In this document: piece after piece, positions 19,457 to 28,858 of the stretch
Numbering within the stretch: position 1 is the stretch's first letter
Layout: every line of letters starts with the position of its first letter
Assembly: GCA_023807065.1 (NCBI GenBank)
Contig: JAJJLU010003621.1
Coordinates: forward strand, 1 to 44,742
Source of the DNA: Isotricha intestinalis
Lineage: Eukaryota; Ciliophora; Litostomatea; Vestibuliferida; Isotrichidae
Direction of reading: 5' to 3'
DNA: 44,742 nucleotides
Translations under genes and position numbers: made by a program
The notes under the pieces: model-generated
Databases searched by the model: none
What the model saw: only the letters and a program-made list of their open reading frames with translations
What the model was told of the DNA's origin: nothing

Positions 19457-19579
19457 TTAAATAAAAAATTAATATTTAAAAAAATATATAAACTAAAAAT
19501 ATTATTTTAAGATAAATATATTTTTATCCTAAAATAAAATTTGAATTAATAAATAATTTATGAAAATTAAAATTTTATA
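19457..19579. promoter_or_regulatory. Short bidirectional promoter region, PIEZO / TRAPPC8
   Basis: Only 123 bases lie between the two divergent start codons, so both promoters and 5' leaders must fit here. The sequence is nearly all A/T. It contains an inverted pair near 19507-19535 (TTTTAAGATAAA and TTTATCCTAAAA are near-complements) that could be a shared element. No TATA-type element can be singled out in such AT-rich DNA. Confidence 0.5.
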
Positions 19580-22500
19580 ATGTCATCATTTTATACAAAT
19601 GCATCAAATATAAATAAAAAATGTGATTATTTTAAAAATTGGATAGAAGAAACTTTTTTACCATGTGGAATAATTTTTACCACAAATTCCTCAAAAGAAA
19701 TAATAAAAAAAAATAATTTAACTCCAAGTCAATTTATGAGACCATTTGGAGAAATAAATAATTTAGAAATTAAAATAAAAGATTTTGAAAAACAAATAAT
19801 AAATAATTTTAGATTTGATTTTTTTGACAGTGAAAATTTTCATAAAAATAAAAATAATATTTCTATTTATTTAAATAATTGTATTTCTTATAATGAAAAT
19901 ATACCAAAATTTTCTATTGGAAAGAATCAATTAAATAAAAATAATTATGGTAAATTTATTGATAATCAAACTTTTTTTTCAAATAATTATTATAATGACT
20001 TTGAAAAAATAATATTTGAATATTGTTATTTTGATGAAAATGAATTTTATCAACAACCATTATTATTTATTTATATTATTGATATTAATGATGATAATAA
20101 TTCAATTAAAGAAATAAAAAATAATTTCCCTTATTTATTAAAAGAAATTTATGATACTGATATTATTGATATTATTATTATTTTAAATGATAAAAGTGAT
20201 AAAAATAAATTTGAAAGTAATACTCAAATAAAAAATAATAAAATTGAAAATATTAAAAAAATTTATAAATGTAAAGTTATATATTTAGAAATTAATAGTT
20301 GTGATAATCCTAATAATGATCATTTTGATTTTTTTTTTAAATATTTTCATAAAATTGAATTTTATAGTAATGATTATAAAAAACAAAAATTAGGACAATT
20401 TATTTCTGACAATGAAATAAATAATTTGTCACAAGAAATATATACTTTTTTTAAAAATGATTTTAATAAGAAAATAAATAGAAAAATATTAAAACTTGAA
20501 GAAGATAGTAAAATAAATTTTCTGAACCATATATTTGAAGATTATTTTAAATATTTGAATGAAATTACATTTAAAGGAGCTAAGAAAGCAGAATTAACTT
20601 TAGGAATAATATTATTTTATTTAAGAAAATATAGAGAATCATATATTCATATAAAGTCATTATATAAATTCATTAAAGGAAATAATAATTATAAAAAATT
20701 AGAAATATCTTTATTACAATTTAAAACTTTGCTCAAATATATTAAAATCATTAATAAAGAAAAAGTTAATAAAGAAGAAATAATAGATTCATACGTTCAA
20801 AATATAAATTTATATAAAACAAATCCTGAAATAAAAATAAATATAGAAGCAATAAGATCATTATTAATAAATATAAAAATGTTTGAAGATTCTTTTAATT
20901 ATAATGACATAAAGTTATTTTTAGCATTTATAGCTAATCAAAACAAAAAATTTAGAGCTTTTGAAAATAAATTTCTATATGCATTAATATTAGAAAAAAC
21001 AGGTTATTATTATTTATTTACATTAAAACCAAAAATAAGATTTTTTGCACAACATATAATAACTTGGTGTCCGAAGTATTGGAATTTATATTTAACAAAA
21101 GATAATACTGAAATATATTTTAAATATTTATTATATACTTTAGGAATTCTTTGTGATAATTTTAAATTAAATGAAATATCAAATGAAAATATTAAATTTA
21201 GTTTTTTAATGACTAAAAAATATCTTTTATTAAATTTAATTAAAACTTGTCATTATGTAAAATATGAAGAAGGAATTATTTATTTTTATTTAATTTTACT
21301 TAAATTATATAAAATACCAGAAAATTTAATTTTAAGTAATAAAGAAATTAAAGAAAAACAAGAAGAATTTTTAGAACTTTCAACTCAAATAACTAAATTT
21401 ATTTATAATATAAAATTCCCAATTGATAATTCTGATATAATTAATTTTGATAAATCTTCAGTTTTGGTTATTACAAAAAGAGAAGATGATATTTTACAAA
21501 AAAATTATAAAACAGATTTTTATAATAAATTTAAAAAATATATTAATCCACAAATAAATATTGTTTATTCATTATTATCAGAAAATGATTTATCAAATTT
21601 TAAATATATTGATAAATTAAGTAATAATGAAGAAACATATAATTATTTCATAAAAAAAAATATAGAAGTAAATATTAATGAAACAATAAAAGTAAAATTT
21701 AATTTTACAAATCCTTTTCCTATATCAGATAAATACAAATCAATAACTTTTATTTTTGATAAAGAAAATTTAGTAGAATGTGAAAAAAAAAATATATCTC
21801 TTGAAGGATTAGAAAAAAAACAAATTGAACTTTCAATAAAATTTATTGAAAAAGGTAAAGTTTCAATTATTGGAATTTCATATATTAGAGCAGATATTCA
21901 TATAATCAAAAATATATTTGATTATAAAATAAATATAAATTTATATAATCAATTAAAAGAAGAAATAAAAACTGAAAATAAGAAAATTAAAAGAAAAAAA
22001 TTTTCGGAATATAATATTTTAGATAATAAAGATAAAAGAGTAAATTATTCTTTTGATATTTTAGATTATAATTCTAATATTAATATTAATATTGCTAATA
22101 ATGAACAAATTATTAATTTTTATCAATTTGAAATTTATTTTATTCCAATTAAAATTTTAAATAATTCAAAATATGATATTAAGAGATTTTCTATTTTTTT
22201 CGAATCCGAAGAAAAAATTTTAATTCCTAAATTTTTCTATAATAATGATATTGATTTAAGAAAAGAATGTATTATTTATATTCCTATTATTTCTTTAGAA
22301 TCCGGGAAAAAATTTTTAAATATTGTTTTTAAATTTGAAGATAAAAAAAATGATATTGAAGTTAAAAAATTTGTTCTAGAATTAAATATTATTCAATCAT
22401 ATGATATTGATTGTTTTGATTTTTTTCTAGGAAAACAATCTGATATAATTAAACAAAAAATTATTATTAAAGTTTCTACTTTGAATAATCAATTAATTAA

Positions 22501-23239
22501 CAAAGATTTATTTAAAGAAAGAAATAATCTTTTTATTCCTCAAAATTTTGAAATTCATAATCAAGAAATTAGTTTTCAAAATAATAGTTATACCAATGAA
22601 ATAGAAATTAATTATTTTATAAATCAATTAAATTTAAAAAAAGAAGAGAATGATTTTTTTGAAAATATTAAATTTGAAGAACAATATAATAATAAATTTA
22701 TTAATAATTTTTTCAAATCAATAGAAGAAAAAAATATTATATTCGGATTTTTTTTAAATGATAAAGAAAATAAAACTAAGAATTTATTATATATATATAA
22801 TATAAAAAATATAAATAATCAAATAAAAACTCCTTTAAGTTCTTTAAGACACATAATAGAAGCTCATTTAAAAATTTCATATAAAATAGAAGATTTAAAT
22901 GAAGAAGAAAAATATATTTCAATATTTATAACTTTTAATTTAAGAAATTTTAATTCTTTTATAAATAATAAATTAATGGAATTAACAATTGGAATAGAAA
23001 ATTTAATAGATAATGAAATTGAATGGATTGGAATAAAAAATTATATTATTAAAGATTTAAATAAAAATAAAATAAATATATCATTTCATTGTATAATGTC
23101 AAATAAATTAAATAAAATAATTATAAAAAAAATAGAAGAGCAATTAAATAAAATTTATATTGAAATAGTAACAAATGAAAAAGATAAATTTAGAAGTAGT
23201 AATTATTATAGTTCTTATTTAATAAAAAAAAAAAATTAA
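19580..23239 (+). CDS. TRAPPC8: TRAPPC8/Trs85-like TRAPPIII subunit
   Basis: A 1,219-residue protein. The N-terminal block at residues 27-59 (LPCGIIFTTNSSKEI, then NNLTPSQFMRPFGEI) resembles the Trs85/TRAPPC8 start, where a 'central C-x-x-x...NNLS...ELIRPF' pattern is typical. Around 325-500 it has alpha-solenoid helices (LGIILFYLRKYRESYIHIKSL; FLYALILEKTGYYYLFTLKPKIRFFAQHII), like the TPR-like body of TRAPPC8. The second half is beta-rich, as expected of the C-terminal immunoglobulin-like domains. TRAPPC8 is specific to TRAPPIII, which activates Rab1 in ER-to-Golgi traffic and autophagosome formation. The gene lies 40 bases upstream of an NBR1-like gene on the same strand. I assign the family from motif memory; other large TRAPP subunits are the main alternative. 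Confidence 0.75.
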   Translation: MSSFYTNASNINKKCDYFKNWIEETFLPCGIIFTTNSSKEIIKKNNLTPSQFMRPFGEINNLEIKIKDFEKQIINNFRFDFFDSENFHKNKNNISIYLNNCISYNENIPKFSIGKNQLNKNNYGKFIDNQTFFSNNYYNDFEKIIFEYCYFDENEFYQQPLLFIYIIDINDDNNSIKEIKNNFPYLLKEIYDTDIIDIIIILNDKSDKNKFESNTQIKNNKIENIKKIYKCKVIYLEINSCDNPNNDHFDFFFKYFHKIEFYSNDYKKQKLGQFISDNEINNLSQEIYTFFKNDFNKKINRKILKLEEDSKINFLNHIFEDYFKYLNEITFKGAKKAELTLGIILFYLRKYRESYIHIKSLYKFIKGNNNYKKLEISLLQFKTLLKYIKIINKEKVNKEEIIDSYVQNINLYKTNPEIKINIEAIRSLLINIKMFEDSFNYNDIKLFLAFIANQNKKFRAFENKFLYALILEKTGYYYLFTLKPKIRFFAQHIITWCPKYWNLYLTKDNTEIYFKYLLYTLGILCDNFKLNEISNENIKFSFLMTKKYLLLNLIKTCHYVKYEEGIIYFYLILLKLYKIPENLILSNKEIKEKQEEFLELSTQITKFIYNIKFPIDNSDIINFDKSSVLVITKREDDILQKNYKTDFYNKFKKYINPQINIVYSLLSENDLSNFKYIDKLSNNEETYNYFIKKNIEVNINETIKVKFNFTNPFPISDKYKSITFIFDKENLVECEKKNISLEGLEKKQIELSIKFIEKGKVSIIGISYIRADIHIIKNIFDYKININLYNQLKEEIKTENKKIKRKKFSEYNILDNKDKRVNYSFDILDYNSNININIANNEQIINFYQFEIYFIPIKILNNSKYDIKRFSIFFESEEKILIPKFFYNNDIDLRKECIIYIPIISLESGKKFLNIVFKFEDKKNDIEVKKFVLELNIIQSYDIDCFDFFLGKQSDIIKQKIIIKVSTLNNQLINKDLFKERNNLFIPQNFEIHNQEISFQNNSYTNEIEINYFINQLNLKKEENDFFENIKFEEQYNNKFINNFFKSIEEKNIIFGFFLNDKENKTKNLLYIYNIKNINNQIKTPLSSLRHIIEAHLKISYKIEDLNEEEKYISIFITFNLRNFNSFINNKLMELTIGIENLIDNEIEWIGIKNYIIKDLNKNKINISFHCIMSNKLNKIIIKKIEEQLNKIYIEIVTNEKDKFRSSNYYSSYLIKKKN

Positions 23240-23279
23240 TATAAATTAATATATTAAATTAATTTTTAAACTATTTTCA

Positions 23280-25406
23280 ATGGGGAAAAAAATAATATAC
23301 ACTTTTGAAGAAAAAAAACATTTTCTTTATTCAACATCAAATTTAAAAGAATTAATAGAATCAATAATTGATGAACAATGTCTTGAATTAAATGAAAATG
23401 AAATTATTGGAATTTATGAATTAAATGATAATCCTATTAAGAATGAAGATGAATATCAAGAATTTTTAAAAAACGAAGATTTAAAATTGAAAATTAAAAT
23501 CGAAAAAAAAGATGAAAGAGAGTTTTTAAATGTTTTACAAAAAATAGATGAAAATGAATCTATTGAAAAAATTAATGATAATGATAAAATATTTGAAGAA
23601 AATGATGAAAAAAATAATAATGAAAAAATATTTGAAGATGAACAGTTAAATAATAATAATAATGATAAAATGTTTGAAGATGAACAATTAAATAATAATA
23701 ATAATGATAAAATGTTTGAAGATGAACAATTAAATAATAATAATAATGATAAAAAATTTGAAGAGGAAAAAATAAATGATAAAATATTTGAAGATAATGT
23801 GAATGATGATTCTAATAATTTTAATATTATTAAGTTTGAGAATGAAGATAATGAAAAAAAAAATAAAATGTTGAATAATTCTTTGTTTGAAAACTTAAAT
23901 AAAAAATTTGATGATTTTATGAAAATATTTAATAAAGAAAAAGAAATTAGAAATAAACAAATAGATGATTTAAATAATAATGTCAGAAAATCAATAGAAA
24001 ATTTGGAAAAAAAATTAAATGAAAAAAATAATAATGGTTGTGATAATGATAATATAACATTTTTAAATAATAATATTTCAAATATGATTTCTCAAAAATT
24101 TTCTTCGATTCAAAATACCTTAATAGAAACAATTATTAACAATAACAGTCAAATAAACCAATATTTTAAAAATATTGATTCGAAGATTAATGATTATTTA
24201 AATATTAATCATAATCAAAATGAAAATAATAATAATAATAATTTTGAAAAAAATTTGAAAAATATATTTTCAGAAATTCAACAATTAAAAAATTATAATT
24301 ATGAAGCTCAATTAAATAATTTCATTGAAATAATAATAAATAGAATTGATGACATAAAAATATATATTAATTCACAAAATGAATTATTAAAATCAGAAAT
24401 TAATGAATCAATTAAATTATTAATAAATTCAGATAATAATTATAAAAAAGGAAATAATAATAATAGTTATAATTATAATAATAATAATAATGATAATTAT
24501 AATACTAATTATAATAATAATAAAAACTTTTATCAAAATAGAAACAAAAATAATAACAATAATAATAATTATAATAATAATAATAATAATAATAATAACT
24601 TTCACAAACAATACAATACATATTATAATAAAAATAACAATAAAGAAAAAATAGAATACAATAAAAACTTTAATTCAAATAATAATAATTATAAAAATAA
24701 TAATAATAATCAAAATAACAATAATAAACCTTATAAAGCAGAAATAAAAATATTAGATAATAAAAAAAAACCAATATTAAAAGATATGATAGAAAAAAAA
24801 GAAACAATAAATTTAGAAATAAAAAACACAGGTAATTTACCGTTACCGGGTAATTGTTATATAAAAGGAGATTCAAAAGATTTTTTTATTAAAAAAGAAT
24901 TTTTAGGAAATGCAATTTCAGTTAATTCTAGTTTTAATTCAAAATATAGTATAATGTGTAAAAATAGTTTTAATCCTTCAAATATACAAGATTTAGAAGT
25001 TGTATTATGTGATTCAGAAGGAAATAAAATAAATTCTCTTAAAATTCAATTAGAAATTCAAAAGCCAGAAGAAGATTCTTCTAAATTTGAATTTAATTCA
25101 AAATATAAAAATGAATTTATAAATGATAAAATCAAAAAAGAAGATGAAAATAAAAGAATTATTAATGAAAATGAATATGAGAAAATTAATAAGAATAAAA
25201 ATAATAACAATAAAAATAACAATTATAATATTTTTCATGAAGATGAATATGATGAAGATGAAAATTCTGAGTCTTCTGAATTTATGAAAAATTTGAATCA
25301 ACTTCAAGGATTTTTTGGTGACAAAAACATAGAAGAATTAAAGAATGCTTTAAAAAAAAGTAAGGGAGATTATGAAAAAGCATTAGATAATTTAATTGGA
25401 AGCTAA
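23280..25406 (+). CDS. NBR1-like protein with PB1, Ig-like and UBA domains
   Basis: A 708-residue protein. Residues 1-78 look like a PB1 domain: KKIIYTFE first strand, a helix (LKELIESIIDEQC), then an acidic loop (NEDEYQEF) like an OPCA motif. Three and a part 14-residue repeats (DKMFEDEQLNNNNN) follow, then a coiled coil (about 200-375) and a long Asn/Tyr tract (about 380-480). Residues about 485-595 form an Ig-like beta domain (AEIKILDNKKKP...INLEIKNTGNLPLPG) in the position of the NBR1 FW domain, but without its tryptophans. The last 40 residues are a UBA domain (LQGFFGDKNIEELKNALKKS). PB1, FW-like and UBA in this order match selective autophagy receptors of the NBR1 group; no ZZ finger is seen. 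It starts 40 bases after TRAPPC8. Function as a ubiquitin-binding receptor is inferred. Confidence 0.7.
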   Translation: MGKKIIYTFEEKKHFLYSTSNLKELIESIIDEQCLELNENEIIGIYELNDNPIKNEDEYQEFLKNEDLKLKIKIEKKDEREFLNVLQKIDENESIEKINDNDKIFEENDEKNNNEKIFEDEQLNNNNNDKMFEDEQLNNNNNDKMFEDEQLNNNNNDKKFEEEKINDKIFEDNVNDDSNNFNIIKFENEDNEKKNKMLNNSLFENLNKKFDDFMKIFNKEKEIRNKQIDDLNNNVRKSIENLEKKLNEKNNNGCDNDNITFLNNNISNMISQKFSSIQNTLIETIINNNSQINQYFKNIDSKINDYLNINHNQNENNNNNNFEKNLKNIFSEIQQLKNYNYEAQLNNFIEIIINRIDDIKIYINSQNELLKSEINESIKLLINSDNNYKKGNNNNSYNYNNNNNDNYNTNYNNNKNFYQNRNKNNNNNNNYNNNNNNNNNFHKQYNTYYNKNNNKEKIEYNKNFNSNNNNYKNNNNNQNNNNKPYKAEIKILDNKKKPILKDMIEKKETINLEIKNTGNLPLPGNCYIKGDSKDFFIKKEFLGNAISVNSSFNSKYSIMCKNSFNPSNIQDLEVVLCDSEGNKINSLKIQLEIQKPEEDSSKFEFNSKYKNEFINDKIKKEDENKRIINENEYEKINKNKNNNNKNNNYNIFHEDEYDEDENSESSEFMKNLNQLQGFFGDKNIEELKNALKKSKGDYEKALDNLIGS
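23622..23747 (+). repeat. Three tandem 42-bp units in the NBR1-like gene
   Basis: Three consecutive 42-bp units encode DKMFEDEQLNNNNN (the first begins EKIF). A fourth, diverged and shortened copy (DKKFEEEKI) follows. An earlier related unit (KIFEEN) lies just before. The near identity of the units points to recent duplication. Each unit has an acidic-aromatic core that could act as a repeated short binding motif. Confidence 0.8.
24436..24726 (+). repeat. Asn/Tyr-rich microsatellite tract
   Basis: About 97 codons, mostly AAT/AAC with interspersed TAT, encode a prion-like Asn/Tyr tract between the coiled coil and the Ig-like domain. Such tracts favour condensate formation in other proteins; here that is inference. 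Confidence 0.75.
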
Positions 25407-25488
25407 TTAAATATTATAAAAAAATAGAAAAAAATTTTTTAAAATAAATTAAAAGAAAAATAAATTATAATAAAAATATAAAAAAAAA

Positions 25489-26571
25489 ATGTTACGTGAA
25501 CTTAAAGAATCATTAAAACATGAGAAAACTCCAAATAAAAATAAGAAAGAAAAAAATAAATTAAATTATTATTATACAATATCAAATAATGCTTTAACAA
25601 AAAATACTTCAAGAGAAAATACTTTTTTATCAAGTGAAGACTTATTATCAAATACATATAAATCATCAAATTTAAATAGTAATAAATATTCCAGTGCAAA
25701 AAATAATAAAAAAGGAAGAATAATATTTAAAGATAAATTATTAAATAATAATAATAATATAAATAAAAATTTACATTTTTATACCAATTCTAATTCATTA
25801 AATAATACAATTGAAAATGAAAGTCATTTAAATAGATCAATAACTCCTTATAATAAATATAATATTAATGAGAGTTTTAGAAACAAAATAAAAAAATCAA
25901 ATTCTAAAATTAAAAATATAAAAAAAGAAAGTACAAAAAATTACTTTGATTCAATTGATATAAATATTCCTTTAAAATATAATAAAAATTATTATAATAC
26001 TGTTAATACTGATATACAAAATTTAGAAGGAATAATAAATTCAATTAAATTACAAAATTTTAATAAATTTCAAAATGAAATAGAATTAAAAAAAGATAAA
26101 AAGAATAAATTAGAAAATTCAATTTCAATTTTGAAAACAAAATTAAATATGTATGGGAACCAAAAAAAAAATATTAAACAAGAAGATGCAAAAAATTTAT
26201 TTTTAATAGAAAATATGAAAAATATAAATCAAAGATACAAAAATATTAATGAGAATATTGAAAATAATAAAAGAGAAATTCCGGTATATAAATCACAAAT
26301 AGAAAAATTAAAAAATGAAACAATTAAAATTAATACTCAAATAATTGAATATAAAAGAGAAATTAATTTATTGAAAAATCAAATTCAAAAATTAAATAAA
26401 ATGATCAATGATAAAAATAAAGAAAAAGATAATTTTAGACCTGCTTTAAAATTATTAAAAAATCATATTAATAATTTAAAACAAAAAATTAAAAGTTATG
26501 ATATTGGAAAAAGTGATTTAATGATTAATCTTTCTAATTTAGCTGAAAAAGGTGTTAATTATAATAAATAA
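25489..26571 (+). CDS. Coiled-coil protein, 360 residues
   Basis: No recognised family. Residues 1-170 are basic, Asn/Ser-rich and probably disordered. Residues about 175-345 form a continuous coiled coil (LEGIINSIKLQNF to HINNLKQKIKSYD) ending in a short Leu-rich helix (SDLMINLSNLAEKG). It starts 82 bases downstream of the NBR1-like gene, on the same strand. The gene that follows is also coiled coil; the two have separate starts and stops, and the gap of 279 bases is far longer than the introns here, so I keep them apart. A cytoskeletal or axonemal role is possible but unproven. Confidence 0.75.
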   Translation: MLRELKESLKHEKTPNKNKKEKNKLNYYYTISNNALTKNTSRENTFLSSEDLLSNTYKSSNLNSNKYSSAKNNKKGRIIFKDKLLNNNNNINKNLHFYTNSNSLNNTIENESHLNRSITPYNKYNINESFRNKIKKSNSKIKNIKKESTKNYFDSIDINIPLKYNKNYYNTVNTDIQNLEGIINSIKLQNFNKFQNEIELKKDKKNKLENSISILKTKLNMYGNQKKNIKQEDAKNLFLIENMKNINQRYKNINENIENNKREIPVYKSQIEKLKNETIKINTQIIEYKREINLLKNQIQKLNKMINDKNKEKDNFRPALKLLKNHINNLKQKIKSYDIGKSDLMINLSNLAEKGVNYNK

Positions 26572-26850
26572 AATTGATTTTTTCTTTTATTTATTTCTTA
26601 TTTATTGATCCTTTTTTATTTATTTAATTTACAATTTATGTTTATTTTATAATTTTTAAATAAATTTACCATTTACTATTGTTTAAATTAACTTTTTATT
26701 AAATTATCATTTATTATTAAATTCAATTCTTTAATAATAATTGTATTTAGGAATATGATTAAAATAAATGTAATTGATAATTTTGTATTTTCTTTAATTA
26801 AAAAATTAAGTTTGAAAATATTATTATTTAAATTTAAAAAAATATAATTA

Positions 26851-27486
26851 ATGAAAAATAAAAATATTCAAATAGAAATAGAAAAAAAGAATACAAAATT
26901 AAAAGCCTTAAATAAAAGATTAGAATATTATATGAATTTAAAAAATACATTAAATAAAAATTTAGAAGATTCTTTAAATGAATATAATAATTTATGTGAA
27001 GAATTAAAAATAAAAGAAAATGAAGAACAAAATATATTAAAATATAAAGAAGATTATAAAAAATATAAATTATTAGAAAAAACAAAAAAAGAACTTTTAA
27101 TTAAACTTTCTCAAATTCAACAAGAACATATTGTTATTAAACAAACTTATAATAATTATATTGAAGAAAGAAAAAATTTAGAATTAAAAGAAATGAAATT
27201 AAAAAATAAAAATGAAACTTTAAAACAAACATTAAATGAAATAAAAAATAATATAAGTGAAAGAATAAAAGAAAAAAAAGATTTAGAAACATATTTAGAT
27301 AATAAAATAAAAGAAGAAGTTACTTTAAGACATTATTTTGAAGAAAATTTCAATAAAATAAGTGATAAACAAAATATAAAAAAAGAAAAAATAAAAAAAG
27401 ATAATAGTACTCAAAGTAATAATTTTTCAAATCAAAGTGATTTTTCTTCAGAAGAATATAATGAAAACAATTTAAATGAAATATAA
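26851..27486 (+). CDS. Coiled-coil protein, 211 residues
   Basis: Almost the whole protein (residues 1-175) is a coiled coil with regular Leu/Ile spacing and Lys/Glu flanks. It ends in a Ser/Asn-rich acidic tail (STQSNNFSNQSDFSSEEYNE). There is no recognised family and no membrane segment. The ATG at 26851 is the first in the open frame. It is the second coiled-coil gene in a row on this strand. Confidence 0.7.
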   Translation: MKNKNIQIEIEKKNTKLKALNKRLEYYMNLKNTLNKNLEDSLNEYNNLCEELKIKENEEQNILKYKEDYKKYKLLEKTKKELLIKLSQIQQEHIVIKQTYNNYIEERKNLELKEMKLKNKNETLKQTLNEIKNNISERIKEKKDLETYLDNKIKEEVTLRHYFEENFNKISDKQNIKKEKIKKDNSTQSNNFSNQSDFSSEEYNENNLNEI

Positions 27487-27701
27487 TTATATTTTATTTA
27501 TTTAAAAAGATAATTTAAAAAAACCATTTTAAACAATTTTTCATATTTATAAAATTAGCAAAATTTAAATTTCTTATTTTTATTTTAAAAAAAAACTCTT
27601 AAATTCTAAAAATTTGGAACTATAAAATTTTTATAATAAATAAATTATTTTTTTTAATTTTTTTTATTTTTTTTATATTTATTTTATTTTTGATTTATAA
27701 A

Positions 27702-28736
27702 ATGTCATTAAAAGAAAAAATAGAAGAATTTATCGATAGAAATTTTAATTTTTATCAAAATGAAATGTTTGAAATTGAATTAACGTTTTTAAATAACTTT
27801 CCTATTATTTATGATGATACTGGTTTTTTATATGTACTTTTAGATAAAAAAATTGATTTAAAGAATAAAAAAGAAAAAGATTTAAAAGTAAAAATAATTA
27901 ATTCTCATTTTGATATTTTAATATTTAAAAATTTAAAAAATGGAATTTCAAATATAAAATTTAATTTCATTTGCATAATAAAAGAATTAAAAATAATAGA
28001 AGAAAAAGAAAAAAATATATTTGCAAATTATTTAAATATTTATAAATTTGATTCAATAACTAATAACTTTAAAAAATTTATTTTTTCATATATAAAAGAA
28101 AAAGTAGATGATAATAGATATAAAAATATTTTTCCTCATTGGATATTAACTCCAGAAATGATAAAAAAGAAAATAATTCCAAAATGTAATTTTACTTTAG
28201 AAAATATTTTATTAGGAAATAATTCTATTAATCAAACAATAAAAATAATAAATATAAATAATGAAAAAATTCATTTATATAATTTAATGGATTATATTAA
28301 TAATATAAATGAAGTTATTTCACCTATTGAAATTGACCCTTTAAAAGTAAATAATGAAATATTTAATGACGAAAATAAATTTAAAGAAATTTTTTTAAAT
28401 ACTTTTGAAATTCAAGTTAAAGAAAATTTTAATGAAAATAAAAATTTAATTGATTTAAAAGAAAAATTAATAGATGAAATTCCTGAAAATATTAAATCAA
28501 TCATTGAAAAATATGAAGGATTTAAATTTAATAAAAAAATGTTTGATGATTATTATAATAAAAAATTAGCTCAAAGTAATAATAATAATTTTATGAATAA
28601 TGAAGATGAAGTTGAGATTAAAACAGAAAAAACAAATAATAAAAATGAAATAAATTTTAATGAAAATAATGAAATTAACACCAACCCAAAAAAAAAAAGA
28701 AAAAAAAAATTTTTTAAAACATTCATCAATAAATAA
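27702..28736 (+). CDS. Unrecognised 344-residue protein with basic C-terminus
   Basis: The first ATG in frame is at 27702; the reading frame extends 12 bases further only through a TTG, so I start at the ATG. Residues about 1-270 have mixed, globular-looking composition with alternating beta-like (IYDDTGFLYVLLDKK) and helical segments and a Trp in FPHWILTPEMI. The tail (about 285-344) is Asn/Glu-rich and ends in a strongly basic stretch (PKKKRKKKFFK) that could be a nuclear localisation signal or bind nucleic acid. No family is recognised. Confidence 0.75.
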   Translation: MSLKEKIEEFIDRNFNFYQNEMFEIELTFLNNFPIIYDDTGFLYVLLDKKIDLKNKKEKDLKVKIINSHFDILIFKNLKNGISNIKFNFICIIKELKIIEEKEKNIFANYLNIYKFDSITNNFKKFIFSYIKEKVDDNRYKNIFPHWILTPEMIKKKIIPKCNFTLENILLGNNSINQTIKIININNEKIHLYNLMDYINNINEVISPIEIDPLKVNNEIFNDENKFKEIFLNTFEIQVKENFNENKNLIDLKEKLIDEIPENIKSIIEKYEGFKFNKKMFDDYYNKKLAQSNNNNFMNNEDEVEIKTEKTNNKNEINFNENNEINTNPKKKRKKKFFKTFINK

Positions 28737-28858
28737 TTTAATATTATAAATTTTTTGATAAAAAAATGATAGTTGATTTTTTTTATTTTAATATATTATA
28801 AGAAATATATTAATATAAAAAAGTATTTTTCTTAAAAAAAAAATAAAAAAAACATTAT

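Noticed and set aside
26572..26850. Joining the two coiled-coil genes into one spliced gene
   Set aside because: The gap is 279 bases against 27-44 for the introns seen here, and both parts have their own start and stop.
27690..27701. Four-codon N-terminal extension of the 27702 gene
   Set aside because: It begins at TTG. The ATG at 27702 is the first proper start in frame.
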